The position numbers and the translations under genes were made by a program. 64,000 bases of DNA, taken from contig CAVSUJ010000002.1 of the NCBI GenBank assembly GCA_963731205.1, positions 682,001-746,000 of the forward strand, written 5' to 3'. This stretch comes from DATAZK01 sp963731205 (GTDB taxonomy: Bacteria; Actinomycetota; Actinomycetes; Frankiales; Frankiaceae). A model generated the notes under the pieces. The model ran no database searches. It saw nothing but the letters and a program-made list of their open reading frames with translations, and was not told the DNA's origin. Position 1 is the stretch's first letter, and the number at the start of each line of letters is the position of its first letter. Positions 55,525 through 64,000 of the stretch are shown here, in pieces.

Positions 55525-56080
55525 CCGACAGGAAGCGGATCGGCAGCGTCACCAGCTGAGCCGGTCCGTGCGGGCCTTCCCCGTCGAGCTGCAGCGCATC
55601 GCCGGGCCGCAGCGTGTAGCGGGCATCGCCGTGGCCGTACACCATCTCGCCTTCCAGCATGTAGAGCAGCTCGGTGCCGGCGTGCTGGAAGAGCGGGAAG
55701 ACCTCGCTCGATTCGGTCAGCGTGACGAGCACTGCCTCGAGCCGCTTGTGGGCGCCGCGAAGCGCGCCCAGCAGCGAGTAGTGATGTCCTACGCGAGTGC
55801 CGCGCCGGACGATCTCGGCGCCATGACCGGCCGGGATGAAGACGGCCTCGCGGGCATCATCGAGCCCGCGAAAGAGCGCGGTGACGGGCACATCGAGACC
55901 GACCGCGAGCCGGCTGAGAGTGGTGAGGCTGCAGGAGGTCTGGGCATTCTCGATCTTCGAAAGCATCGCCTTGGAGATCCCGACGCGATCGGCCATGTCG
56001 GCGACGGTGACTCCTGCCCCCTGCCGGTACTCGCGAGCTCGGGCGGCGATGACGCGCTCGAGCTCCCGGGAGGTGCCCAT
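55493..56080 (-). CDS. XRE-cupin transcriptional regulator
   Basis: 195-aa regulator. An N-terminal lambda-repressor-like HTH (VTVADMADRVGISKAMLSKIENAQTS) precedes a C-terminal cupin barrel (HAGTELLYMLEGEMVYGHGD, LRPGDALQLDGEGPHGP). Start ATG 56080 overlaps the FAD gene stop by one base (TGATG), so it is the last gene of the amine operon. It likely senses an amine or glutamyl amide and controls the operon. Confidence 0.92.
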   Translation of the reverse strand: MGTSRELERVIAARAREYRQGAGVTVADMADRVGISKAMLSKIENAQTSCSLTTLSRLAVGLDVPVTALFRGLDDAREAVFIPAGHGAEIVRRGTRVGHHYSLLGALRGAHKRLEAVLVTLTESSEVFPLFQHAGTELLYMLEGEMVYGHGDARYTLRPGDALQLDGEGPHGPAQLVTLPIRFLSVIAFGEHPPE

Positions 56081-57273
56081 CAGCGCATCTGTCCGGCGCC
56101 GGCATACGGGTGAGCGCTCGCGAGCAACCGCCCTTCGGCGAACCGCTCCAGCGCGAAATCGGCCTCGGGCACCAGCGGATCGCGGCTCCCGCCGGCGACG
56201 ACCAGATCCGCCATCAGCTCGCCCACGGCGGGTGAGATCTTGAAGCCGTGGCCACTGAACCCGGCACACACGAAGAGCCCGGGGATCGCGGTCGCCGACA
56301 TCACCGGGTTGTAGTCCGGCGTCACGTCGTAGCAGCCGGCGTACGAGCCGGCCAGCCGCACATCACCGAACCCGGGAAACCGGTGCGCCACCTTCGCCAG
56401 CGCCGACTCCACGAAGGCGTCGGACGCGCGGTTCGGGTAGTCGTCCGGATCGGCCCACTCGGGATCGCTGTGGTCGCTGTTGCCGACGAGCAGCTGGCCG
56501 GAACGCTCCGGTCGCACGTACTGCAGATCCGCCAGATCGGAGAAGACCGGGAGGTCGCGTACCTGATCATGCGCCGGCCCGTCCGGCCCCGCCTCGAGCA
56601 GCAGGATGGCTTCGCGCTGGGCTCGCACCGGCAGGTCGATCCCCAATGGTTGCAGGAGATCTCGCGACCAGACGCCTGCTGCGACCACCACCGCACCTGA
56701 CGTGAGCCGCTCGCCGGAGTCGAGCTCGACCCCGCCGCCGGCGCACAACGTCGACACCGGCGCACCCTGACGGATACGGGCCCCACCGCGACGCGCCGCT
56801 GCAGCAAAGGCCAGTGCGGTGCGCGCACCGTCGCCGTAGCCGCCCCGCGGTTCGTACGCGAACCCCGCCAGGTCCGACAGGTCGGCATGCGGCCAGAGCG
56901 CCGCGACCTCGGAGGCGGCCACCATCCGGGTGTCGATCCCCAGCGACCGGTGCATCGCGACGTTCGCCTCGAGCGAGGCAAGGTTGCCTTCGCCCACACC
57001 CACGACGTAGCCGACCTGCTCGAAGCCGACCTCGGTGCCGAGCACGTCAGCCGAATTCTCGAACAGTTGCAGGCCTTTCCACGCCATCGCGGCCAGCGAC
57101 GGCACTCCGTAGTGGCAGCGGACGATGCCGCTCGACTTGCCTGTCCCACCCGACGCAAGCGTCGCGCGCTCGAGGACGAGCACGTCGCGGACCCCCGCCC
57201 GGGTCAGCGCGTACGCGGTCGAAAGCCCTTCGATTCCGCCGCCGACGATGACGACGTCAGCCGTCTCAGGCAC
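56080..57273 (-). CDS. FAD-dependent amine oxidoreductase, sarcosine-oxidase-like
   Basis: 397-aa DAO-family protein. The FAD Rossmann motif is VVIVGGGIEGLSTAYAL; GGTGKSSGIVRCHYG corresponds to the flavin-contact loop of sarcosine oxidase beta and dimethylglycine dehydrogenases; FVCAGFSGHGFKISPAVGEL is the C-terminal family motif. GTG start. It oxidises a secondary or tertiary amine N-C bond. In an mgsABC-like context N-methylglutamate or another N-alkyl amino acid is a candidate substrate, but only one subunit is present. Confidence 0.9.
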   Translation of the reverse strand: MPETADVVIVGGGIEGLSTAYALTRAGVRDVLVLERATLASGGTGKSSGIVRCHYGVPSLAAMAWKGLQLFENSADVLGTEVGFEQVGYVVGVGEGNLASLEANVAMHRSLGIDTRMVAASEVAALWPHADLSDLAGFAYEPRGGYGDGARTALAFAAAARRGGARIRQGAPVSTLCAGGGVELDSGERLTSGAVVVAAGVWSRDLLQPLGIDLPVRAQREAILLLEAGPDGPAHDQVRDLPVFSDLADLQYVRPERSGQLLVGNSDHSDPEWADPDDYPNRASDAFVESALAKVAHRFPGFGDVRLAGSYAGCYDVTPDYNPVMSATAIPGLFVCAGFSGHGFKISPAVGELMADLVVAGGSRDPLVPEADFALERFAEGRLLASAHPYAGAGQMR

Positions 57274-58582
57274 CCGGGATCCAGGTGGTTCCGGCGAGCG
57301 GCACCCGGGCCATGGCGGCCGATTCGACCGTCAGGGCAACGAGATCCTCCGGCTCGAGATGGTGGACGTCGGACTTGCCGCAGGCACGCGCCAGCATCGT
57401 CGTCTCCATCGCGAGGGCACGTAGATAGTTGGCCACCCACTCTGCCCCGAGGTGCGGATCGAGCCGAGTCGACAGGGCCTCGTCCTGGGTCGTGATACCC
57501 ACCGGACAGCCGCCGGTGTGGCACGCGGTGCACGATCCGGGCGCGGTCCCGAGCGCCAGGTATTCGGGCCGTGCATCATGACGTTCACCCGACGGATCGG
57601 CCCAGGAATCGTCGTTGCAGCCGAGGGCGATCAACGCGCCGACCCCGATGGACACCGCGTCAGCACCGAGCGCGAGCGCCTTGGCCACATCGGCTCCGCT
57701 GCGAATACCCCCGGAAACAATGAGCTTCACGTCGTCATGCACCGCGAGGTCATCGAGCGCATCCGCTGCCATCCGGACGGCAGCAAGGGTCGGGATGCCG
57801 GTGTGTTCGATGAAGATGTCCTGCGTCGCTGCGGTGCCGCCCTGCATCCCGTCGACCACCACCACATCGGCGCCGGCCGCCACCGCCAGCCGGACATCGT
57901 GATCGACCCGGGTGGCCCCGATCTTCACGTAAACAGGGATACGCCAGTCGGTCGCCTCGCGAAGTTCCTCGATCTTGATGCGCAGATCGTCCGGGCCGGT
58001 CCAGTCCGGGTGACGGCTCGCCGAACGCTGATCGATACCTTCCGGAAGCGTCCGCATCTCGGCGACGCGCGGCCCGACCTTCTGCCCCAGGAGGAGGCCG
58101 CCGCCGCCGGGTTTGGCGCCCTGCCCCAGCACCACCTCGACGGCGTCAGCCGACCGCAGCGCATCAGGGTCGAACCCGTAGCGCGACGGGAGGCACTGGT
58201 ACACCAGGGTTTTCGAGCTCATCCGTTCCTCGGGAGTCATCCCGCCGTCACCTGTCGTCGTCGATGTCCCCACCTCCGAAGCAGCCCGGCCGAGCGCCTC
58301 CTTCGCGTTCGCCGACAGCGACCCGAACGACATCCCGGCGATCGTGATCGGGATGTCCAGCACCACCGGCTGCGCCGCGTTTCGGGCACCCAGCACCGTG
58401 CGCGTCTCGCACTTCTCGCGATATCCCTCCAGCGGATACCGCGACGCACTTGCCGTCAGCAGCAGGAGATCGTCGAAGGTCGGTAGGGCCCGGCGCGCCC
58501 CCCAGCCCCGGATCGCATACCGCCCCACCCGCGCGCGCTCGCGGATCTCAGCGATGACCTCCGGTGGAAACGTGGCGCTCAT
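57266..58582 (-). CDS. mgsC-like: FMN-binding glutamate-synthase-like subunit (MgsC-like)
   Basis: 438-aa protein equal to the central/FMN domains of glutamate synthase, with DIPITIAGMSFGSLSANAKEA, GQGAKPGGGGLLLGQKV, VYVKIGATRVDHDVRLAVAAGA and a Cys cluster GSCTACHTGGCPVGITTQ for the 3Fe-4S centre. As part of a split three-subunit enzyme it joins ammonia or methylamine to a 2-oxoacid. The start at 58582 overlaps the GXGXG gene stop (TGATG). Confidence 0.88.
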   Translation of the reverse strand: MSATFPPEVIAEIRERARVGRYAIRGWGARRALPTFDDLLLLTASASRYPLEGYREKCETRTVLGARNAAQPVVLDIPITIAGMSFGSLSANAKEALGRAASEVGTSTTTGDGGMTPEERMSSKTLVYQCLPSRYGFDPDALRSADAVEVVLGQGAKPGGGGLLLGQKVGPRVAEMRTLPEGIDQRSASRHPDWTGPDDLRIKIEELREATDWRIPVYVKIGATRVDHDVRLAVAAGADVVVVDGMQGGTAATQDIFIEHTGIPTLAAVRMAADALDDLAVHDDVKLIVSGGIRSGADVAKALALGADAVSIGVGALIALGCNDDSWADPSGERHDARPEYLALGTAPGSCTACHTGGCPVGITTQDEALSTRLDPHLGAEWVANYLRALAMETTMLARACGKSDVHHLEPEDLVALTVESAAMARVPLAGTTWIPGA

Positions 58583-59281
58583 CAGTAGCTTCCCGCGTGT
58601 TGGGTGTCGAAGTGATAGAGCCGGCGGGCCGAGCCGATCCGGGTCACGTTCTCCGGGTCGATGTGCGCGAAGCCGGCTTCCACGCACAGCGCGGACACCC
58701 GAGCGACGTCAGCCGCACTGAGCTCCTCGATCTGCGCGTCGGTCCCGAGCTCGCCCACCCGACCGGCCACGTAAATGACTGCCTCGTAAAGGGAATCGCC
58801 CAGCCCGGCCGAGGCGTCGCCGCCGATGAGGATGGTGCCGGCCTGAGCCAGAAATCCGCAGTACCGGCCCTACATCACCGGCGACGGCGAGCGTGCCGCC
58901 CTTGAGGGAGATCCCCGCGCGCAGCGAGGCATCGCCATGCACGGTCACCACGCCGCCATGGGCCGTGGCCGCCGCGCTCTGGCTGGCGTTGCCGTGCACG
59001 ACGACCGATCCCGACATGAGGTTCTCGCCGACGCCCCAACCCGCCGCGCCGCGCACGACGATCCGCGCTCGCTTGCCGAGGCCGCCGACGTAGTACCCGG
59101 CCGGACCGTCGATTTCCACCGCGATGTCGGCGTCGAGCCCGACGGCCAGGTTGTGCTGCCCGCGCGCCGAGAGCAGCCGCACCGACGCACCATCGGGGAG
59201 CCGCTTCAGGGCCGCATTGACCTCGCGGACGCTGAGCTCGGCCAGATCGAATTCCAGCAGCCGGGCGCTCACCGTACTCAC
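58582..59281 (-). pseudogene. mgsB-like: GXGXG-domain glutamate-synthase-like subunit, MgsB-like (frame broken)
   Basis: About 232 aa after correction. It is a right-handed beta-helix of the GltB C-terminal / FwdC type with repeated turns (GPAGYYVGGLGKRARIVVRG, GENLMSGSVVVHGNASQSAA). At 58868-58870 one G too many in a GGG run shifts the frame; beyond it, YCGFLAQAGTILIGGDASAG and the C-terminal helix continue normally. GTG 59281 overlaps the amidotransferase stop (GTGA). It structurally links the amidotransferase and FMN subunits. Confidence 0.83.
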
Positions 59282-60015
59282 GTGGACCACAGGTAGACCT
59301 CTTCCGGCGCCGGCTCGAAGACCCTCGCGCCGGCGATGTCCGGAAGCCCGACAAGTGCGCGGTACTCCGACGCCATCGCGACCCAGCCGCTGGTCTCGGC
59401 GATCAGCGCCGGCTTGCAGGCGATGGGATCGCGGACCACCGCCATCGCGTCGGCAGTCGTGACGAGCAACGTGTAAAAACCGTCGAACCGCTCGGTCAGT
59501 CGCCTGAGCGCCTTGTCCAGATCGTCGCCGGAATGCAGCTGAGCGGCGATGAACCGGGCGGCGACCTCCGAGTCGTTGTCGGTGTGGAACGTGATGCCGT
59601 CAGCGAGCAGCTCCCGCCGGATCGTGGCGTAGTTGGAGAAAGAACCGTTGTGCACCAAGCAGAAATCCTGCGGTGCCGTGAACGGATGGCCATGGGCGAC
59701 GGTGACCGCGGACTCCGTCGCCATCCGGGTATGCGCCAGCGCCTGCCATCCCGTCGCCCAAGCAAGCCCGGTGTCCGCCGCCAGCTGCGCGGCTCCTCCG
59801 ACCCCCTTCACCACCGTCAACGACTCGCCGAGCCGCTCGATCGTCAGGTCGGTACGGCCCGAATCCGCTGGAACGAAAGGGGGATCGGCATACACCCCGA
59901 AGCCGGCGGAGTCAGGACCGCGCTCGGCGACGTGGCACAGCATGTCGGTGAGCAACTCGCCCAGTCGCGGCTGCAGCGCCGGATCCCGCAGTTGCAACCC
60001 GGCAATGCCGCACAT
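59278..60015 (-). CDS. mgsA-like: Class II glutamine amidotransferase subunit, MgsA-like
   Basis: 245-aa Ntn-hydrolase. The catalytic Cys is residue 2 (MCGIAGLQL), with HTRMATESAVTVAHGHPF and CLVHNGSFSNYATIRREL forming the glutamine pocket. It hydrolyses the amide of glutamine or gamma-glutamyl-methylamide and channels the amine to the FMN subunit. It is 27 bases downstream of the glutamine-synthetase-like gene. The next gene starts within its stop. Confidence 0.9.
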   Translation of the reverse strand: MCGIAGLQLRDPALQPRLGELLTDMLCHVAERGPDSAGFGVYADPPFVPADSGRTDLTIERLGESLTVVKGVGGAAQLAADTGLAWATGWQALAHTRMATESAVTVAHGHPFTAPQDFCLVHNGSFSNYATIRRELLADGITFHTDNDSEVAARFIAAQLHSGDDLDKALRRLTERFDGFYTLLVTTADAMAVVRDPIACKPALIAETSGWVAMASEYRALVGLPDIAGARVFEPAPEEVYLWST

Positions 60016-60042
60016 GTGGAGACTCCTTCGCAGAGGACGGGG

Positions 60043-61350
60043 TTAGAACGCCGTGAGATAACGCTCGATCTCCCAGGCGGAGACGTGCGAATGCCACTCC
60101 ATGAACTCCTCGCGCTTCGCCCTGCCGTAGTACGCCGCGACCCCCGGCCCGGCCGCATCCAGCGCGCCGGACACCACCGGATCGGCGTCCAGCGCATCGA
60201 TCGCGTGCAGCAGCGTCGGGGGCAGCTCGGGCGCGCCCTCACGCAGACCAGGAGCACCCGGATCCAGCTCCCGGTCGAGCCCGTCGAGGCCGGCCGCGAG
60301 CACAGCCGCCATCGCCAGGTACGGATTCGCCGATCCGTCTCCGCTGCGCAGCTCCACCCGATGCTGATCGGGCACCCGGATCAGATGGGTGCGGTCATTG
60401 CCGCCGTACGTCGCCTGCCGGGGTGACCACGTCGCTCCGGAGGCCGTCGTGCGGGCACCGCTGCGCTTGTAGGAGTTCACCGTCGGCGCGAGCACCGCCG
60501 ACAGGCTCGGCGCGTGCTCCAGCAGCCCGCCCACGAAGTGACACGCCAGCGGCGAGAGACCCAGCCCGCCGGGACCCGGCCCCGGGAAACGCGGACCACT
60601 CGCGTCCCACAGCGAGACGTGCAGGTGCAGCCCGCTGCCGGTGCGCGTGCCGAACGGCTTGGGCATGAAGGTCGCGACCATGTCGCGCTGCTCGGCCAGC
60701 ATGGAGATGAGGTAGCGGCCGGTGATGACGCGATCAGCCGTCGTCATCGCGTCGGCGAATTCGAAGTTCTGCTCGAACTGACCGTTCCCGTCCTCGTGAT
60801 CGTTGGCGTAATTGCCCCAGCCGAGACTGTTCATCGCCTCGGAGGTCGCGGCCAGGTGCTCATACATCCGGGTGACGCCGCGGGCGTCGTAGCAGGGTTG
60901 AGCCGCGACGTCGGCAGCGTCGGCCGGCTTGATCGTGCCGTCGGGGGCGCGCTGCACCAGGAAGTACTCGAGCTCCGCGCCGACCTTGAACGACAGTCCG
61001 CGCTCGGCCGCGCGGGCCAGCATCGCGGCCAGGATCACCCGCGGCGCGTAGGCCCAGCGCGCTCCCTCGACGTGAAGGTCGCAGTGCACGAGCGCCAGAC
61101 CGGGCCGCACCGAGGGCAACGGAGTGAAGGAGGCCAGATCGGGGATCGCCATGACATCCGGATCGCACGGTTGCTGCCCGAGCAGGCCGGCCGCGTAGCC
61201 GGCGAAGCCGACCCCATCGGCCTGGAACTCATCAGCCGCTTCCACTGGGACGAGCTTCGCGCACGGCTTGCCGGCCAGGTCGACGAACATCGCCAGGATG
61301 AAGCGCACGCCGTGAGCCGTCGCAAGCTCCCGCAGGCTGCCTGTGCTCAT
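60043..61350 (-). CDS. gmaS-like: Type III glutamine-synthetase-like enzyme, GmaS/GlnT family
   Basis: 435-aa GS-fold ligase that joins glutamate to ammonia or a primary amine with ATP. Motifs are KVGAELEYFLVQ (metal Glu), NDHEDGNGQFEQNFEF, GSGLHLHVSLWD and NSYKRSGARTTAS, NRTHLIRVP-like (GGNDRTHLIRVPDQHRVELR). The subfamily includes GlnT and gamma-glutamylmethylamide synthetase GmaS, and GlnA4-like ethanolamide synthetases. Together with the three downstream mgs-like subunits this defines an amine-assimilation module. The start at 61350 removes an unrelated upstream extension. Confidence 0.9.
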   Translation of the reverse strand: MSTGSLRELATAHGVRFILAMFVDLAGKPCAKLVPVEAADEFQADGVGFAGYAAGLLGQQPCDPDVMAIPDLASFTPLPSVRPGLALVHCDLHVEGARWAYAPRVILAAMLARAAERGLSFKVGAELEYFLVQRAPDGTIKPADAADVAAQPCYDARGVTRMYEHLAATSEAMNSLGWGNYANDHEDGNGQFEQNFEFADAMTTADRVITGRYLISMLAEQRDMVATFMPKPFGTRTGSGLHLHVSLWDASGPRFPGPGPGGLGLSPLACHFVGGLLEHAPSLSAVLAPTVNSYKRSGARTTASGATWSPRQATYGGNDRTHLIRVPDQHRVELRSGDGSANPYLAMAAVLAAGLDGLDRELDPGAPGLREGAPELPPTLLHAIDALDADPVVSGALDAAGPGVAAYYGRAKREEFMEWHSHVSAWEIERYLTAF

Positions 61351-61451
61351 CCGGCTCCCGACTCCGCTGCCCCTCGGAGGCGCGTCTACTCGTGGTGTTC
61401 TGCGGCTTCTCTCAGTAGACCGACCTGTCGTTACAAGTCGACGCCAGGCGT

Positions 61452-61467
61452 GTGACGAGCCCGTCAC
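61452..61467. promoter_or_regulatory. Inverted repeat in the GS-like / GAF regulator intergenic gap
   Basis: GTGACG-N4-CGTCAC is a perfect 16-base inverted repeat in the 193-base gap between the divergent GS-like and GAF-regulator genes. It is a candidate operator for the GAF or the XRE-cupin regulator. GlnR boxes are not obvious. Confidence 0.4.
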
Positions 61468-61502
61468 GACGCCCGCCTTTCGCTATCGCGCGCGGCGGCC
61501 TA

Positions 61503-61520
61503 CCGTGATGCAGGTCACGG
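61503..61520 (+). promoter_or_regulatory. Crp/GlxR-like site upstream of the GAF regulator
   Basis: CCGTGA-N6-TCACGG is a perfect inverted repeat whose GTGA-N6-TCAC core equals the Crp/FNR-family consensus used by actinobacterial GlxR/Cmr proteins. It lies 24 bases before the chosen ATG and covers an alternative ATG at 61508, which supports the later start. Confidence 0.45.
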
Positions 61521-61543
61521 CGACATCGGCAGTGAGGAACGGG

Positions 61544-62797
61544 ATGGCGGGCTCGGCCGCTCGAACAGTCGCTGCCGCACGCGATCTTTTCCTCTCCACG
61601 GGCCGGGTTCCGGGTGCGATCCGCCCTGAGGTCGCCCAATCGTGGCGCCGTTCAGCGGCGTTCGGGGTGGTCGATCGCTCGATGGCCCCCGTCGAGATGA
61701 CCGACGACGCGTTGCGCAGCTACCGCGAGAGCCATCCGCTGGCGCTGGCCATGCCCGTCATCCGCAAGCTGCTCGTCGCCCATGCGCTCGAGGACGAGCT
61801 GCTGGTCGCGGTCGGGGATGCCAATGGCCGGCTGCTCTGGGTCGAAGGGCAGGCCAAGCTGCGCCGGGCAGCCGAGCGGATGCATTTCGTCGAGGGCGCG
61901 CAATGGGACGAGGCACATGCCGGGACGAACGCCCCCGGCGTGGCACTCGCGACGAGCAAGGCTTCGCGCATCTCCGCCGCCGAACATTTCCAGCAGGCCG
62001 TGCAGCCCTGGAGCTGCTCGGCGGTCCCGGTTTACAGCCCGACGGGTGAGGCGCTCGGCGTCATCGATGTGACCGGTGACGACCGCGCCGCGCAACCGAC
62101 CATGCTGGCGCTCGTGCAGGCGACCGCGGCGGCTGTCGAGGCGGAACTTCGGCTGCGCTTCGCCGCCGGCGCACTGCCGGGCCTGCCGACCCTGCCTACT
62201 GTCGGCGCTGCGGGCATCCTCCAACTCGACGTCCTCGGCCGCGACGAGGCCCGCCTGACCCTGGGCAGCGCCGCGATCGCCGCCAGCCCCCGCCACGGCG
62301 AGCTGCTGCTGATCCTCGCCGCCGAGCCGCAGGGCCTTTCCGCCGAGGAGGTCGCGGTGCGCCTCGACGAGCGCCCGCTCGACCCCGTCACCGTGCGCGC
62401 CGAGCTGTCGAGGCTGCGGCGCATCGTCGGGCTCGAGCGGATCCAGTCACGCCCCTACCGGCTCGCCGGGAAGATCACCACCGATGCCGGCCGCGTGCGC
62501 CGGCTGCTCGACAAGGGCGCCCACCGCGCCGCACTGCACGCCTACACCGGGCCGATCCTCCCGCGCTCGCAGGCACCCGCGGTCGTGCGGATGCGACGCG
62601 AGTTGCACGCCGAGGTCCGCGACGCCCTGCTGCGCCACCCGGATCCGGAGCTGCTGGCCGGCTGGACCAGTGCGCCCGCCGGGCGCGACGACCTGGACGC
62701 CTGGCGCGTGCTGCACGCCTGCCTGCCGCAGGGCTCCGGACGGGGGCAGCGCGCCAAGGTGCACGCCCACCTGCTGGAGCGTGAGCTGCGCAGCTGA
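61544..62797 (+). CDS. GAF-domain transcriptional regulator, AcoR-like without AAA domain
   Basis: 417-aa regulator. The N-terminal IRPEVAQSWRRSAAFGV and the GAF-like region (HALEDELLVAVGDANGRLLWVEG, GTNAPGVALATSKASRISAAEHF) match the N-terminal part of AcoR-type activators. A C-terminal 170 residues hold a winged-helix-like region (LSAEEVAVRLDERPLDPVTV) instead of an AAA+ motor. ATG 61544 has GAGG 6 bases upstream. Directly before an aldehyde dehydrogenase, the usual partner of this regulator family in actinobacteria. Confidence 0.87.
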   Translation: MAGSAARTVAAARDLFLSTGRVPGAIRPEVAQSWRRSAAFGVVDRSMAPVEMTDDALRSYRESHPLALAMPVIRKLLVAHALEDELLVAVGDANGRLLWVEGQAKLRRAAERMHFVEGAQWDEAHAGTNAPGVALATSKASRISAAEHFQQAVQPWSCSAVPVYSPTGEALGVIDVTGDDRAAQPTMLALVQATAAAVEAELRLRFAAGALPGLPTLPTVGAAGILQLDVLGRDEARLTLGSAAIAASPRHGELLLILAAEPQGLSAEEVAVRLDERPLDPVTVRAELSRLRRIVGLERIQSRPYRLAGKITTDAGRVRRLLDKGAHRAALHAYTGPILPRSQAPAVVRMRRELHAEVRDALLRHPDPELLAGWTSAPAGRDDLDAWRVLHACLPQGSGRGQRAKVHAHLLERELRS

Positions 62798-62803
62798 CCT
62801 GGG

Positions 62804-62823
62804 TTGCAACGGCTTTGCAACGG
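62804..62823 (+). promoter_or_regulatory. Direct repeat upstream of the aldehyde dehydrogenase
   Basis: TTGCAACGG occurs twice with an 11-base period (62804-62812 and 62815-62823), i.e. one helical turn, about 60 bases before the aldehyde dehydrogenase GTG. Part of the first copy is the palindrome GTTGCAAC. It is a good candidate for the GAF regulator's binding site. Confidence 0.5.
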
Positions 62824-62882
62824 TCAGCGCCCTACGGTCGGGCCACTCGTCAAAGTGCCTGCCGTCTGCAAGGGAGCAGCCC

Positions 62883-64000
<1,118 letters not shown>

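Overview
The window is high-GC actinobacterial DNA. Signs of this are ATGA/GTGA operon overlaps, frequent GTG and TTG starts, a GAF-ANTAR regulator, F420-type (LLM and PPOX-class) oxidoreductases, DUF222-HNH and SCO6745-type proteins, and a group 1h-like (high-affinity, actinobacterial) [NiFe]-hydrogenase locus. No rRNA, tRNA, CRISPR array, IS element or phage gene is seen. I cannot name the genus; a soil actinomycete is likely.

Layout. 0.1-2 kb: a DrrAB-like ABC exporter. 2.1-2.7 kb: a lipoprotein. 2.8-6.5 kb: an operon of MurL, MurD2 and a class I aminotransferase (minus strand), i.e. the alternative route that puts L-Glu on UDP-MurNAc-L-Ala and then epimerises it. 6.6-10 kb: an ABM-domain protein and three exported proteins, including a SurE-like lipoprotein. 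10-17 kb: a minus-strand catabolic operon with acyl-CoA ligase, enoyl-CoA hydratase, a DUF35 protein, an Ltp2-like aldolase of the thiolase fold, an amidohydrolase, a GntR regulator and a DapA-like protein lacking the Schiff-base Lys. 17-19.6 kb: PadR plus HAAS membrane protein, a cold-shock protein with a hairpin-rich leader, and GAF-ANTAR.

19.6-31.9 kb: the hydrogenase locus. A minus-strand operon runs hhyS, hhyL, NifU-like, DUF5947, DUF6084, a 450-aa protein of unknown function, maturation protease, 39-aa membrane peptide, hypA, hypC, a second HypC-like protein, hypD, hypE. hypF is divergent. No hypB is present. 31.9-35.6 kb: HNH and NERD proteins, a small protein and a double-SIS protein. 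35.7-46 kb: glutamate decarboxylase, a Nat-type ABC exporter, and an operon with SDR, amidohydrolase and F420-dependent enzymes. 46-50 kb: a DUF222-HNH gene and a DUF6318/PKD pair. 50-53.9 kb: argA, two phosphoesterases and a dienelactone hydrolase. 53.9-55.5 kb: divergent GlxA-type AraC regulator and DJ-1 protein. 55.5-64 kb: a glutamine-synthetase-III/glutamate-synthase-like amine operon (gmaS/mgsABC-like) with an FAD amine oxidoreductase and XRE-cupin regulator, divergent from a GAF regulator and an aldehyde dehydrogenase that runs off the window.

A striking property is at least eleven apparent single-base frame breaks, essentially all +1 insertions, in otherwise well conserved genes: hypE, DUF6084, hhyS, hypF (three), the double-SIS gene, DUF222-HNH (two), dienelactone hydrolase and the mgsB-like gene. 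The uniform polarity and intact flanking protein sequence point to insertion-type sequencing or assembly error rather than decay, but only reads can settle it. Frameshifted genes are given here as single loci.
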